Below, piece after piece: positions 19,501 through 28,942 of a DNA stretch of 64,000 nucleotides. Under the pieces are notes generated by a model, which saw nothing but the letters and a program-made list of their open reading frames with translations, made no database searches and was not told where the DNA came from. The position numbers were made by a program, and so were the translations under genes. The stretch is taken from positions 147,509 through 211,508 of the forward strand of contig NZ_LMLA01000007.1 in assembly GCF_001421765.1 (NCBI RefSeq), written 5' to 3'. Within the stretch, counting starts at the first letter, position 1. The number at the start of each line of letters is the position of its first letter. The stretch is from Sphingomonas sp. Leaf32. GTDB lineage: Bacteria > Pseudomonadota > Alphaproteobacteria > Sphingomonadales > Sphingomonadaceae.

Positions 19501-19610
19501 TCCGATGTCGTCACCCCTTCGCTGACCGTCTGCGCACCCGCGCTGCCCGCCGCCATCGTCGCGGCGAGCAGCGATCCGCCCACCAGCATCATTGCCTTGC
19601 CAGCCCGCAT
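16596..19610 (-). CDS. TonB-dependent outer-membrane receptor
   Basis: 1004 residues. A signal peptide (MRAGKAMMLVGGSLLAATMAAGSAGA) and a TonB-box-like EILVTGSRI near 55 precede a plug domain: LQIISNAELERNA, NLRGQGAAATLVLLNSRRV and VEVLKDGASAIYGTDAIGGV. A ~22-strand barrel follows and ends FTVQADVKF with a terminal Phe, as outer-membrane assembly requires. The plug matches the large sphingomonad receptors often used for plant oligosaccharides or peptides, not a clear siderophore receptor. No sugar hydrolase is adjacent, so the ligand is unknown. Confidence 0.93.
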   Translation of the reverse strand: MRAGKAMMLVGGSLLAATMAAGSAGAQTVSEGVTTSEAATPTGVAVQTTPASKADDGEILVTGSRIKRDPNNSSLPLQIISNAELERNAIASPEQLISLLTSNGSGADNLASNADVTTGAQRGTNGLSAANLRGQGAAATLVLLNSRRVAAHGLSGAAVDVNQIPFAAIERVEVLKDGASAIYGTDAIGGVINFITRTDYKGVGVMGATDVTEQGDGNIYRVSAIAGFGDLDDQGFNVMGAVAYRWNNILFGSNRDFVNGNQPNRGLSVDTRGTPIATAFPLNRSTNFFPGGTLLGGTATAQVLPGLLIPGTTTAASGGINILDLPGGAGCESMDGGMAYDDALWNNVSARYACAWDTGRAAVIQQPIKTLTYLARAVARVAEDHQISLEVTGSNANSAKLFSNAQVSGNTTNLQVAYPLNSLTAPTYNAVYNAIRGTFPAVAANYGKPIAFRWRCIACGPREYETDTKTIRVTLAAEGPLWEGWDYRAGGSYAKSESSSVLGSGYYYRGTLASGAYDPTAPTAPGASGPGLAGLLNSGILNPFSINQTDAALAGLAAVSAEGATLYGGRYEVKQIDYSIAGPLFRLPGGKAQMAAGIDFRSESYSFNGSAAAAASAPVIFLAAFDNVNALRAKNRQVKAAYTEVLLPLFRGFELTGALRVDDYGDFGTSTNPKVSVKYRPWEPLMFRGSFSTGFRVPTFNQIFNGTTESPYSGRDLADPVRCPGGIPNTTNPACQAVQPNILTGGNPNLGPESARMFSAGIVIQPAPKFSASVDFWAINVDDTIQLLTERELIDNAALFSDRFIRDINAGDQLVAIDRTWINAGARRTQGLELTARGGVDGFGGSFLAGIDGTYLLKKREKLTENSPYGPSLIGVFSFAGDLGLKWKHNAFVSYTNEAVTIALTQLYRDGYKNQALPGILAGTVTRPDFNTYVKPYVTYNLAVSFPNLGNKATRLTLGVKNLFDVDPPFAITYDSNTGSGGAWEPRVADPRGRAFTVQADVKF

Positions 19611-19772
19611 ATTCTTGCCCCCAAGCCTGCGCCGCCATTCCCCCGACGGCTGTCAGCAACAATAAGCAACGAAAGCGGCGCGCTGCGGAAGGGGTCGTTC
19701 AGCGAGTTTTCATGGAACCGTAGCGTTCCGGTAACACTCGCCCAATTTTGATAGGAGCACCATAACGTGCGG

Positions 19773-21182
19773 CTATAGCGCGGCGGCGGCGGCCAGCAGT
19801 GCGGCATCCATCGCCGGGGTCGCCGACATGCCGTCCGGATTGTCGTTGGCATAGAGCGCGAAGGTCAGCGTCTGCCCGCTCGCCGCGGTCATCGTCCCGG
19901 CCAGCGCGGATACGCCGCTCAGCGTGCCCGTCTTGGCGTGCACCTTTCCGGCCAGCGGCGTGTCGCGGAACCGGCGGGTCAGCGTGCCGTCGACCCCGCC
20001 GACCGGCAGCGTCGCGATCCAGCGCGCCCCCCAGGGCTGCGCCTGTGCCCAGCCGAGCAACGTCACCATCGCGCGCGGGGTCACCCGGTTATAGGTTGAC
20101 ATGCCCGACCCGTCGGACAGGTCCCATGCGGTGCGCGGTACGCCGGCGGTGGCCATCATCGCCGCGATCCGCTTCAGCCCGTCGCCGATCGACCCGCCGC
20201 CGCCGACCCGTCCGATGCGGCGCAGCAGCAGTTCGGCGTGCAGGTTCTGGCTGGCCTTGTTGGTGATCGCGACATCCTCGATCAGCGGTCCGGGCTGCAC
20301 CCGCGCCAACATCGGTGGTGGCGCGTCGTCCGCCACGACCGCGCCGTCTTCCTCCGCCCGGTGCGGCCGGTGCCGGACCCCGACCGTCCCGGTCACCCGC
20401 ACCCCCCGATCGCGGAGCAGTTGCGCCAGCGTCCACGCCGCATGGTGCGCCGCGTCCTCGACGCCGGTGCGCACCGTCACCCCCGGCCCCGGCCCCGGCG
20501 CGACCGTGCCCGACAGGCGCAGCAGGTCGCTGCCCGGCATCCGGTCGAACGACACTGCGTTGGTCTTGCCGACCCGTATCCGGTTGTCGATGCGGTAATA
20601 GTCCGATCCGCCGACCACCGCCTTGTCGCCCTGCGCCACGACCGTGATCGCCAGTTCGTTGTCGTCCAGCGTCAGCGCGGAGGCGGCGGTGCCATAGCGT
20701 CCGGCCATGTTGTTCCAGCCCATGCCCGGCGACCAGCGCTGGTCGGGAAAGCGGCTGTCGTCACCGATCACGTCGCCCACCACCCGCGTCGTCGCGGCCA
20801 CCGCGTCGGCCAGCGTCGACAGGCAATCGACCCGGCAGTCGGCGGCACTCGACAGGCGCGCATCGCCGGCCCCGACCAGGATGACGTCGCGCCCCTCCAT
20901 CCGCACGCCCGCCCCGCCATCGTCGGCGGCGTCGAGGGGCAGGGTGGCAAAGCTCGCCAGCGTCGTGAAGATCTTGGTGTTCGAGGCGGGTACGAAGCGC
21001 CGGTCCGGTTCGATCGCGACCTGCTCGACCCCCGCCGCATCGCGCACCACCATGCCGAAGCGGGTTCCCGCCGGCGCCTTGGCCAGCGCCGCGCGCACCG
21101 CCGCATCCACTGCCGGATCGGGTGCCGCCGCCACCAGCATGGCGCCCGCCGCGCCGAGGATGATCGCTCTTATCGCCTGCAT
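19773..21182 (-). CDS. dacB: D-alanyl-D-alanine carboxypeptidase/endopeptidase (PBP4)
   Basis: 469 residues, M15/S13 class. The start at 21182 (MQAIRAIILGAAGAMLVAAA) gives a signal peptide; the open frame continues far upstream but without homology. Seen motifs: SNTK (SxxK) near 66, SGMS in LSDGSGMSTYN near 345, and HAKTGTLSGV (KTG) near 420. These are the S13/PBP4 active-site elements, and the large insert domain between SxxK and SxN is present. It trims or cleaves peptidoglycan cross-links in the periplasm. It is followed on the minus strand by the TonB receptor after ~160 bp. Confidence 0.92.
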   Translation of the reverse strand: MQAIRAIILGAAGAMLVAAAPDPAVDAAVRAALAKAPAGTRFGMVVRDAAGVEQVAIEPDRRFVPASNTKIFTTLASFATLPLDAADDGGAGVRMEGRDVILVGAGDARLSSAADCRVDCLSTLADAVAATTRVVGDVIGDDSRFPDQRWSPGMGWNNMAGRYGTAASALTLDDNELAITVVAQGDKAVVGGSDYYRIDNRIRVGKTNAVSFDRMPGSDLLRLSGTVAPGPGPGVTVRTGVEDAAHHAAWTLAQLLRDRGVRVTGTVGVRHRPHRAEEDGAVVADDAPPPMLARVQPGPLIEDVAITNKASQNLHAELLLRRIGRVGGGGSIGDGLKRIAAMMATAGVPRTAWDLSDGSGMSTYNRVTPRAMVTLLGWAQAQPWGARWIATLPVGGVDGTLTRRFRDTPLAGKVHAKTGTLSGVSALAGTMTAASGQTLTFALYANDNPDGMSATPAMDAALLAAAAAL

Positions 21183-21257
21183 GGGCGCGCATCCTACGCG
21201 GTGCCCGCGCCCGCGCAACCGTTGGACGCGCCTGGTATAGCCGGTACACATGGACCC

Positions 21258-23093
21258 ATGCTCCATCGCCTCCTGCTCGCGCTGATGCCCCTGCTGCTGA
21301 TCGCCGCCGACCGGCCGGTGGAGCGCGTGGAGTCGGTGCTGATCCGGGGCGCGCGGGTGTTCGACGGCACGGGCGCGGCGGCGGTGCCGGGGGACGTGCT
21401 GGTCGTCGGCGACCGGATCGTGGCGGTCGGACCCCGGCTGAAGCGTCCGCGCGGCGCGCGGGTGATCGACGCGCATGGGCTGACGCTGCTGCCCGGCCTG
21501 CACGACCTGCATACCCATTTGCGGGCCTCGGGCTATGGCAGTCCCGACGATCTGGGGAAGGCTTGGGCTTCGCATCTTGCCAATGGGATCACCAGCGCCA
21601 ATGATTTTTCGCTGTCGGGCGAGATGCTCGGCCCCATCCGCGCCATCGCGGCCGATGGTACCATCCCGACGCCGCGGCTGAACCTCGCCATCCGGCTGGG
21701 CGTGCCGGGCGGGCATGGCACCGAATATGGCTGGGGCAGCTTCTTCACGCTGACCGCGACGACGCCGCGCGCGGCGCATGTCGCGATGAAGACCGCGCTG
21801 TCGTATAAGCCGGACGTCATCAAGGTGTTCGCCGATGGCTGGCGCTATGGTCGCTCGCCCGATCTGGCCAGCATGAACGTGCCGACCCTTACCGCCATCG
21901 TCGAGGATGCCCATGCCGCCGGCCTGCCGGTCATCACCCACACGGTGACGCTGGCCGGTGCGAAAATCGCCGCCGCCGCCGGGGTCGATGCGCTGGGGCA
22001 CGGTATCGGCGACGCCCCGGTCGATGCCGAACTGATCGCGCTGATGCAGGCGGAGCATGTCGCCTATGTGCCCACGCTGGTGGTGTATGAACCGCAGCAG
22101 GCGAGGGCGTTCACGCCGCTGGAATGGCGGCATCTGGCCGCGCCGGAACGGGCGGCGGAGGCCGCGCGGATGGCCCGCCCGGCCGAGGTGATCCCCGAAC
22201 TCGAATCGAAGCGCTGGGCCATCCTGCAGGCCAATGTCCAGGCGCTGCACGCGGCGGGTATCCGCATCGGCGTCGGCACCGATGCCGGGATCGGCGGCGT
22301 GTATCATGGGTCGAGCGCGGTGCGCGAGACGCGGCTGCTGGCGGGATTGGGACTGACGCCGGCGGAGGCGCTGGTCGCCGCGACCGGTGGTGCGGCGGAC
22401 ATCCTGCGGCAGCGCGACCATGGCCGGATCGCGGTCGGCCAGCGCGCCGACCTGCTGCTGGTCGGCGGGCGACCCGATGTGGCGATCGACGACCTGCATG
22501 ATGTGCGGCGGGTATTCGTCGCGGGGCGGGAGATGCCGCTGGAGGCGCTGCGCCAGCGGATCGATGCGACCGAAGCTACGCCGATGCCGGTCCATGCGAT
22601 GCCCGGCCCGATCGATACCGGCGCGCGGCGCGACGGGCGGACCGATCTCGACACGCTGCCGGTGGAGAGCGTCGAGCCGGGGACCGACCACAGCCGGCTG
22701 GACATCGTGCGTCCCGATGGCCCGCACGACCCGCATCTGTTCGCCGTCGCGCGGCTGGGCGCGGCCAACCGGCCGTTCGCGGCGCTGGTGCTGCCGCTGA
22801 CCCAGGGAGCGATCGACGTCGCCGATGCGCAGGGCTTTACCGGCATCGCGTTCGAGGCGCGCGGGGCGGGAGTCTATAGCGCCACCTTCGACGTCTATGG
22901 CGCGCGGGGCACGGGGCGGGCGTCGTTCGCGGCGACGGGGGAACGCCGCGAGATTCGCCTGCCGTTCAGCGCCTTTGCCAGCGGCGGCACCCCGCTGGAC
23001 CTGACACGGCTGCGCAGCGTCGCCTTCTGCCTGACCGGCGAACCGGGCGGGCGGGCATGGCTCGAACTGGCAAAGGTCCGCTTCTATCGCTGA
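21258..23093 (+). CDS. Secreted amidohydrolase with C-terminal CIA30-like domain
   Basis: 611 residues. A signal peptide (MLHRLLLALMPLLLIAA) is followed by an amidohydrolase fold: LLPGLHDLHTHLR (HxH near 82), HTVTL (~205), GHGIGD and GVGTDAGIGG (Asp near 330). A ~150-residue tail (RLDIVRPDGPHDPHL ... FRYRL-like sandwich ending WLELAKVRFYR) looks like a galactose-binding/CIA30-type beta sandwich, an unusual addition. Related enzymes include imidazolonepropionase-like and prolidase-like secreted hydrolases. The start at 21258 is supported by the signal peptide. It overlaps the convergent fucP stop by 10 bases. Confidence 0.8.
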   Translation: MLHRLLLALMPLLLIAADRPVERVESVLIRGARVFDGTGAAAVPGDVLVVGDRIVAVGPRLKRPRGARVIDAHGLTLLPGLHDLHTHLRASGYGSPDDLGKAWASHLANGITSANDFSLSGEMLGPIRAIAADGTIPTPRLNLAIRLGVPGGHGTEYGWGSFFTLTATTPRAAHVAMKTALSYKPDVIKVFADGWRYGRSPDLASMNVPTLTAIVEDAHAAGLPVITHTVTLAGAKIAAAAGVDALGHGIGDAPVDAELIALMQAEHVAYVPTLVVYEPQQARAFTPLEWRHLAAPERAAEAARMARPAEVIPELESKRWAILQANVQALHAAGIRIGVGTDAGIGGVYHGSSAVRETRLLAGLGLTPAEALVAATGGAADILRQRDHGRIAVGQRADLLLVGGRPDVAIDDLHDVRRVFVAGREMPLEALRQRIDATEATPMPVHAMPGPIDTGARRDGRTDLDTLPVESVEPGTDHSRLDIVRPDGPHDPHLFAVARLGAANRPFAALVLPLTQGAIDVADAQGFTGIAFEARGAGVYSATFDVYGARGTGRASFAATGERREIRLPFSAFASGGTPLDLTRLRSVAFCLTGEPGGRAWLELAKVRFYR

Positions 23094-24382
23094 GCGGTGC
23101 GCCGGACCGTCAGCGCAAAGGCCAGCACGACCGCGAACGACAGGCACGGCACCAGCATCGCGGTCTGGATCGATACCATGCCGTGGCTCATCCATCCCAT
23201 CAGCGGCGGAAACACCGCCCCGCCGATGACCGCCATCACGATCAGCGGCGCGCCCAGCGGCGCGCGGGGGCCGAGATCACGGACGCCGAGCGAGAAGATC
23301 GTCGGGAACATGATCGACATGAAGAAGCTGCTGAGCAGCAACGCATAGATCGCAGTCGTCCCATGCCCCAGCGCAGCGACCAGCATCAGCACGATATTGG
23401 CGATGGCAAACCCGGCCAGCAGCCGCGTGGCGACGATGCGGTGCATCAGGATCGTGCCGATCAACCGGCCGGCCAGGAACAGGCCGAGGCTGATCGACAG
23501 CAGATAGGCGGCCTGCCGCTCCGGCGTCGCGGGGCTGATCGTCTTCACCACGTCGATGAAGAAGCTCCACACGCCGACCTGTGCGCCGACATAGAAGAAT
23601 TGGGCGACCACGGCCCAGCGCAGCGCGGACACGCCCAGCACCGATCGCAGGCCCTGCAGCGTGTTGCCGCCGGTTTCGCGCGGCACTTCGGGCAGGCGGA
23701 CGACGGCGACGGCGAGCGCGATCAGCACGACCACCCCGGCCAGCACCAGATAGGGCAGCTGCACCATCTGCGCCTCTGCCGCGCGATAGGCGGCGCGGGC
23801 GGCGGGGGCCATCGCATCCAGTGCGGCGCGGTCATGCTCGACACCGGAAAAGATGAAGCGCGCGCCGATCACCGGGGCGATCGCGCCGCCCAGACCATTG
23901 AACGCCTGCGCCAGGTTCAGCCGCTGTTCGGCGCGCGCCGGATCGCCGAAGGCGACGATATAGGGATTGGCGGCGGTCTCGAGGAACGCCGCGCCCGAGG
24001 CGATGACGAACAGCGCGCCGAGGAACGCGGCATATTCGCGCACCTCCGCCGCCGGATAGAAGAGCAGCGCCCCGACCGCGTAGAAGCCCAGGCCCGCAAG
24101 GATGCCCGCGCGATAGCCGAAGCGTCGCAGCACCAGCCCGGCGGGCAGCGCCATGACGAAATAGCCGATGTAGAAGGCGAACTGGACGAGGCCCGCCTGC
24201 GCCCGGTTCAGGTCGAGCGCCTTTTGAAACTGGCGGATCAGCAGGTCGTTGAAATTGTTGGCGACCGCCCAGAGGAAGAACAGGCTGACGACCACCGCGA
24301 ACCCGGCGGCATAGCCCGGCGTGACGAAGCGCCGCCCGGTCCCGGTGCTGGCGGAGGCGGGCGGGGCGACGGGGGCGATCAT
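23084..24382 (-). CDS. fucP: FucP-like MFS sugar:proton symporter
   Basis: 432 residues with about 12 membrane helices. The first helix VVSLFFLWAVANNFNDLLI and the segment GLVLRRFGYRAGILAGLGF, with AANPYIVAFGD, fit the L-fucose permease (FucP) family. It would bring L-fucose or a related sugar across the inner membrane with protons. It is the last gene of a four-gene operon; its ATG overlaps the mutarotase stop by 4 bases. The upstream in-frame extension to 24484 lies inside the mutarotase and is rejected. Substrate follows from context rather than from known binding residues. Confidence 0.85.
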   Translation of the reverse strand: MIAPVAPPASASTGTGRRFVTPGYAAGFAVVVSLFFLWAVANNFNDLLIRQFQKALDLNRAQAGLVQFAFYIGYFVMALPAGLVLRRFGYRAGILAGLGFYAVGALLFYPAAEVREYAAFLGALFVIASGAAFLETAANPYIVAFGDPARAEQRLNLAQAFNGLGGAIAPVIGARFIFSGVEHDRAALDAMAPAARAAYRAAEAQMVQLPYLVLAGVVVLIALAVAVVRLPEVPRETGGNTLQGLRSVLGVSALRWAVVAQFFYVGAQVGVWSFFIDVVKTISPATPERQAAYLLSISLGLFLAGRLIGTILMHRIVATRLLAGFAIANIVLMLVAALGHGTTAIYALLLSSFFMSIMFPTIFSLGVRDLGPRAPLGAPLIVMAVIGGAVFPPLMGWMSHGMVSIQTAMLVPCLSFAVVLAFALTVRRTAQR

Positions 24383-24723
24383 GAATGGTCGCGCAAGGCA
24401 AAGATCGGGGTCATCGGCGTCCAGCGGCTCCCATCGGGTGCATCGGGCAGCGCGCGCTGGAATTGCCCCATGCGCGCTTCCCATTCCGCGACCTGCGGAT
24501 CGGCGGCGTCGGCATCGGCCTTGGCCAGCGGGTCGAAATCCGGCGCGACGGTCATCGTCATCACCAGCCGGGTGCCGGTGCGGAAGATTTCCATCTCCGC
24601 GATCCCGGCCGCACGGATCGCGGCCAGTACGGCCAAGGGCACGTTGCCGGGCCGGTGCCAGCGTTCATATTCGGCGATCGCGCCTGCGTCGTCGACCAGG
24701 TCTAGGGTCAGGACGCGGATCAT
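24379..24723 (-). CDS. L-rhamnose/L-fucose mutarotase family protein
   Basis: 114 residues, the size of RhaM-type mutarotases (DUF718). EYERWHRPGNVPLAVLAAIR near 18 gives the active-site His/Trp region, followed by AGIAEMEIFRTGTRLVMTMTV. These enzymes interconvert alpha and beta anomers of 6-deoxy sugars. The ATG at 24723 overlaps the SDR stop and its own stop overlaps the fucP start (4 bp each), so the whole operon is translationally coupled. L-fucose is favoured over L-rhamnose because of FucP and the aldo/keto reductase. Confidence 0.85.
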   Translation of the reverse strand: MIRVLTLDLVDDAGAIAEYERWHRPGNVPLAVLAAIRAAGIAEMEIFRTGTRLVMTMTVAPDFDPLAKADADAADPQVAEWEARMGQFQRALPDAPDGSRWTPMTPIFALRDHS

Positions 24724-25451
24724 GCGTTGGACCAGCCGCCATCGATCACATGGACGCCGCCAGTGGTGTAGGACGACGCATCGGACGCGAGGTAGAGCGC
24801 CAGTTCGGCAACCTCCTCGGCGCGGCCCAGTCGCCCCATCGGCTGGCGCGCGGTGAAGGCGGCGCGGGCGGCCTCGACATCGCCGGTCGCGGCCATGCGG
24901 TCCTCCAGCGAGGGCGACTGGACCGTGCCGGGGCAGATCGCGTTGCAGCGAATGCCCTGTCCGATGAAGTCGAGCGCGACCGACTTCGTCAGGCCGATCA
25001 CTGCCGCCTTCGACGCGGTATAGACGAAGCGGCCGGGCACCGCGATCACATGGCTGGCGACCGACGACATGTTGACGATCGACCCGCCGCCGTTCGCGAT
25101 CATCGCCGGCAGCAGCGCACGGATCAGCCGATATTGCGACCGGACGTTCAGGTCGAAGCTGAAGTCCCAGTCGGCTTCCTCGGTCGTCAGGATCGTGCCG
25201 GCATGGACGAAGCCCGCGCAGTTGAACAGGATGTCGACCGCGCCGACGCGGGCGGCGAAATCCTTGATCGCCTGGCCGTCCATCAGGTCGACGACATGCG
25301 GTTCGCACCCCGTCAGCGTCGCCAGCGCATCGGCATTGACGTCGAGCGCGAGGACCCGCGCGCCTTCGCGGGCGAACAGTTCGGCGCTGGCCCGGCCGAT
25401 GCCTTGGCCGGCGGCGGTGACGATGGCGGTCTTGCCGGACAGGCGGGTCAT
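24720..25451 (-). CDS. Short-chain dehydrogenase, probable 2-keto-3-deoxy-L-fuconate dehydrogenase
   Basis: 243 residues, classical SDR. TAAGQGIGRA near 13 (nucleotide site), NCAGF near 75, Ser in NMSSVASH near 130, and YTASK near 145 (Tyr/Lys). The C-terminal VIDGGWSNA fits. In the non-phosphorylative L-fucose route, as characterised in Xanthomonas and Sphingomonad relatives, an SDR oxidises 2-keto-3-deoxy-L-fuconate. The start MTRLSGKTAIV at 25451 overlaps the upstream aldo/keto reductase stop. Specificity is inferred from the operon; it could also act on L-fucose itself. Confidence 0.8.
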   Translation of the reverse strand: MTRLSGKTAIVTAAGQGIGRASAELFAREGARVLALDVNADALATLTGCEPHVVDLMDGQAIKDFAARVGAVDILFNCAGFVHAGTILTTEEADWDFSFDLNVRSQYRLIRALLPAMIANGGGSIVNMSSVASHVIAVPGRFVYTASKAAVIGLTKSVALDFIGQGIRCNAICPGTVQSPSLEDRMAATGDVEAARAAFTARQPMGRLGRAEEVAELALYLASDASSYTTGGVHVIDGGWSNA

Positions 25452-26455
25452 GCGGTCTCCATGGGAACAGGGGCGTCGGCGCGGATCAGGCCGGCATCGA
25501 TCAGGTCGGTCCACAGCGCCGGCGGTAGCTTCAGGGTGGCCAGCGCCGCCGCCTGCGCCACTTCGGCCGCGTCCGCCATGCCGGGAATCACCGCCGTCAC
25601 GGCGGGATGCGCCATCGGGAATTGCAGCGCGGCGGCGGCCATCGGCACGCCGTGCCGCGCACAGATCGCGGCGATGGCATCGACCCGGCGCGTCACCTCG
25701 GCCGGCGGCGCTTCGTAATTATAGCGCGCGTCCGGCCCGGTGCCCGAGGCGAGGATGCCCGAATTATAGGGGCCGCCGACGATCACCTGCACGCCGCTTG
25801 CCGCGCACCGGGGCAGCAGCGTGTCGAGCGCGGCCTGTTCGAGCAGCGTGTAGCGCCCGGCGAGCAGGATGACGTCCAGCTCGACCCGATCCAGCAGTTC
25901 CTCGCACACCGCGATCTCGTTCACGCCGATGCCGATCGCGCCGACGACGCCCGCATCGCGCAACGCCCGCATCGCCGGATAGCCGCCGTCGAGGAAGGTC
26001 GCCATCCGTGCGCCATGGTCTGCGCCATGGGTCATTTCGCCGAGGTCGTGCGCCAGCAGCAGGTCGATCCGGTCGCGCCGCAGCCGGTCGCGGCTGGCGT
26101 CGAACGACCGGAGCACGCCATCGCGCGAATAGTCGAACGCGCTTTCGACCGGTTCGGGGGAGACGAACCCTTGCCGTTCGCTGGTCAGGTCGCGGTCGGG
26201 TGCCGGGCGCAGCACCCGACCGACCTTGGTCGAGACAATGGCGTGCCGGCCGGCATCAAGATCGGACAGCGCATCGCCCAGCCGCCGTTCGGACAGGCCG
26301 AAGCCGTAGTGCGGGGCGGTGTCGAAGCGGCGGATACCCCGTTCCCACGCGGCGTCGATCGTCGCACGGGCGGCATCGTCGCCGACCGATCGATACAGAT
26401 TTCCGATCGCGGCCCCGCCAAAGCCAAGCTTGGCAGGGACCAGCCCATGCATCAT
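25448..26455 (-). CDS. Aldo/keto reductase, probable L-fucose (D-threo-aldose) 1-dehydrogenase
   Basis: 335 residues. AKR tetrad: Asp in RFDTAPHYG and Tyr of the same motif (~46-51), Lys in STKVGR (~77), and His in LLLAHDLGE (~135). The sequence is close to the D-threo-aldose/pyridoxal 1-dehydrogenase branch, whose members oxidise L-fucose to L-fuconolactone. First gene of the operon: AKR, SDR, mutarotase, FucP, each overlapping by 4 bases. The 59-bp upstream gap is A/T-richer and should hold the promoter. Tandem ATGs at 26455 and 26452. Confidence 0.85.
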   Translation of the reverse strand: MMHGLVPAKLGFGGAAIGNLYRSVGDDAARATIDAAWERGIRRFDTAPHYGFGLSERRLGDALSDLDAGRHAIVSTKVGRVLRPAPDRDLTSERQGFVSPEPVESAFDYSRDGVLRSFDASRDRLRRDRIDLLLAHDLGEMTHGADHGARMATFLDGGYPAMRALRDAGVVGAIGIGVNEIAVCEELLDRVELDVILLAGRYTLLEQAALDTLLPRCAASGVQVIVGGPYNSGILASGTGPDARYNYEAPPAEVTRRVDAIAAICARHGVPMAAAALQFPMAHPAVTAVIPGMADAAEVAQAAALATLKLPPALWTDLIDAGLIRADAPVPMETA

Positions 26456-26514
26456 CGCCTATCCTCTCTTCGCTTATATCCGCGAAGAAATTTCACCTGT
26501 CAAAACGAAACCGC

Positions 26515-27624
<1,110 letters not shown>

Positions 27625-27740
27625 GGGGCGTCTCCTTTGGCGTTCGGCGTAGCGGGGGTGGGCGGGGGTCGGCAAGGGGTGGGTATCGTCGAAGGCCTGC
27701 CGGGGCTATCGTCCGAACGATGGGTCGGGAGCGAGGATCG

Positions 27741-28232
27741 ATGCGCACAGCGTTCGTTGCAGCCATGGCGCTGCTGGCCGGATGTGCCGCCGGGGCGGGC
27801 GGCGGCGCGGCACCGATGACGGCGATCTATTCGCCACCGGTGCGGCCGGGCGGTACGGGGCAGATGATGTTCCTGCCGGCGCCCGCGCCGCTGGCGTTGC
27901 CGATCGAGGCGTTGCCGCACCGCGCCGCGTTCATCGGCGGCAAGGGGGTGTTCCAGGGCGAAGCGGTGCTGGCCGATGCGGCGGCATGCCGGGCGCGGCT
28001 GACCGCCATCGCGGCGCGGGCGGTGCGGCGCTATCTGGCGGCGAGCGGGATTACGATGATGCCGGGCGAGGACGAACTGACGATCCTCGGTCCGTGGGGC
28101 CGGCCGATGCGGGTGCTGCGCTTCCGTTGCGAGGGCGAGCGGATGGTGCGCGAGGACGGCATGACCGCGCCCGACGTTTTCGGTCCGCAGCCGCCCCTGC
28201 CGCCGATCAGCACCGCGCCGGTGGTTCGATGA
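27741..28232 (+). CDS. Hypothetical lipoprotein, 163 aa
   Basis: Signal with lipobox: MRTAFVAAMALLAGCAAG, so the mature form begins at Cys15. The rest is a soluble domain (FQGEAVLADAAACRARL ... LGPWGRPMRVLRFRCEGERMV) with one Cys pair. Not recognised. The stop overlaps the next ATG by 4 bases (ATGA), so it is coupled to the RlpA-like gene and may share its envelope role. The longer upstream frame lies inside frmA and is rejected. Confidence 0.65.
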   Translation: MRTAFVAAMALLAGCAAGAGGGAAPMTAIYSPPVRPGGTGQMMFLPAPAPLALPIEALPHRAAFIGGKGVFQGEAVLADAAACRARLTAIAARAVRRYLAASGITMMPGEDELTILGPWGRPMRVLRFRCEGERMVREDGMTAPDVFGPQPPLPPISTAPVVR

Positions 28233-28777
28233 GACGCATCTGGGTCGTGCTGGCGGCGGCGCTGTCCGCCTGTGCCGGGGGCGACTATCGCCCGGTCAGC
28301 GATGCGGCGGTCAGGATCGGCCCGCCGTACCGCGTGCGGGGCGCGACCTATGTCCCGGCGGCGGACCCGCGCTACGACATGCTCGGGATGGCGAGCTGGT
28401 ATGGCAGCGAGTCGGGCAGGCGGACCGCCAATGGCGAGCGGTTCCGTGCCCATGGGGTGAGCGCGGCGCATACGACGCTGCCATTGCCAAGCTATGTCGA
28501 GGTGACCGCACTCGACACGGGGCGGCGCATCCTGGTGCGGGTCAACGATCGCGGGCCGTTCGCCGGGCGGGGGCGCATCCTCGACCTGTCGAGGGGTGCG
28601 GCCGAGGCGCTGGGCGTGGCGGGACGGGGCGTGGTGCCGGTGCGCGTGCGGGTGGTATCACCCAGCGAGCGCGACCGGGCACGGCTGCGCAAGGGCAAGG
28701 CGGCACGCGACCTGCCGCCGGTGGACGAGGGCACGCGGGCCAATTTGCGCGCGCAGCTCAGGGCCAGCGGGCTGTAG
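28229..28777 (+). CDS. rlpA: RlpA-family septal-ring lytic transglycosylase (double-psi barrel lipoprotein)
   Basis: 182 residues, starting at ATG 28229 that overlaps the previous stop. Lipobox MRRIWVVLAAALSACAGG. GMASWYGSESGRRTANGERF near 52 gives the RlpA signature with the catalytic Glu-like region, then LPLPSYVEVTALDTGR and VRVNDRGPFAGRGRILDLS with the Asp of the active site. The usual C-terminal SPOR domain is missing; the tail is only a short charged helix. RlpA enzymes cut glycan strands lacking stem peptides. Septal targeting would have to come from elsewhere. Confidence 0.85.
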   Translation: MRRIWVVLAAALSACAGGDYRPVSDAAVRIGPPYRVRGATYVPAADPRYDMLGMASWYGSESGRRTANGERFRAHGVSAAHTTLPLPSYVEVTALDTGRRILVRVNDRGPFAGRGRILDLSRGAAEALGVAGRGVVPVRVRVVSPSERDRARLRKGKAARDLPPVDEGTRANLRAQLRASGL

Positions 28778-28783
28778 CGGCGG

Positions 28784-28807
28784 GCCAAAGTTCACGAAGT
28801 TCACACT
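28784..28807 (-). repeat. 24-nt GTGAACTT element, copy 2
   Basis: Reverse complement of the 6896-6919 element with one mismatch. It starts six bases after the rlpA stop. Confidence 0.7.
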
Positions 28808-28942
28808 AGTGGCGCAGTTGCGCGCGATGACCATTGCGGGCGACGCCGGATGCGGTGACGGGGGTTCGCGAGGTCAAGGAGCAGGCGGACGCAACGGGCC
28901 GCATCGGCGATCGTGGCAAGTAGGCGCGTTGTAGGAAAGCGG

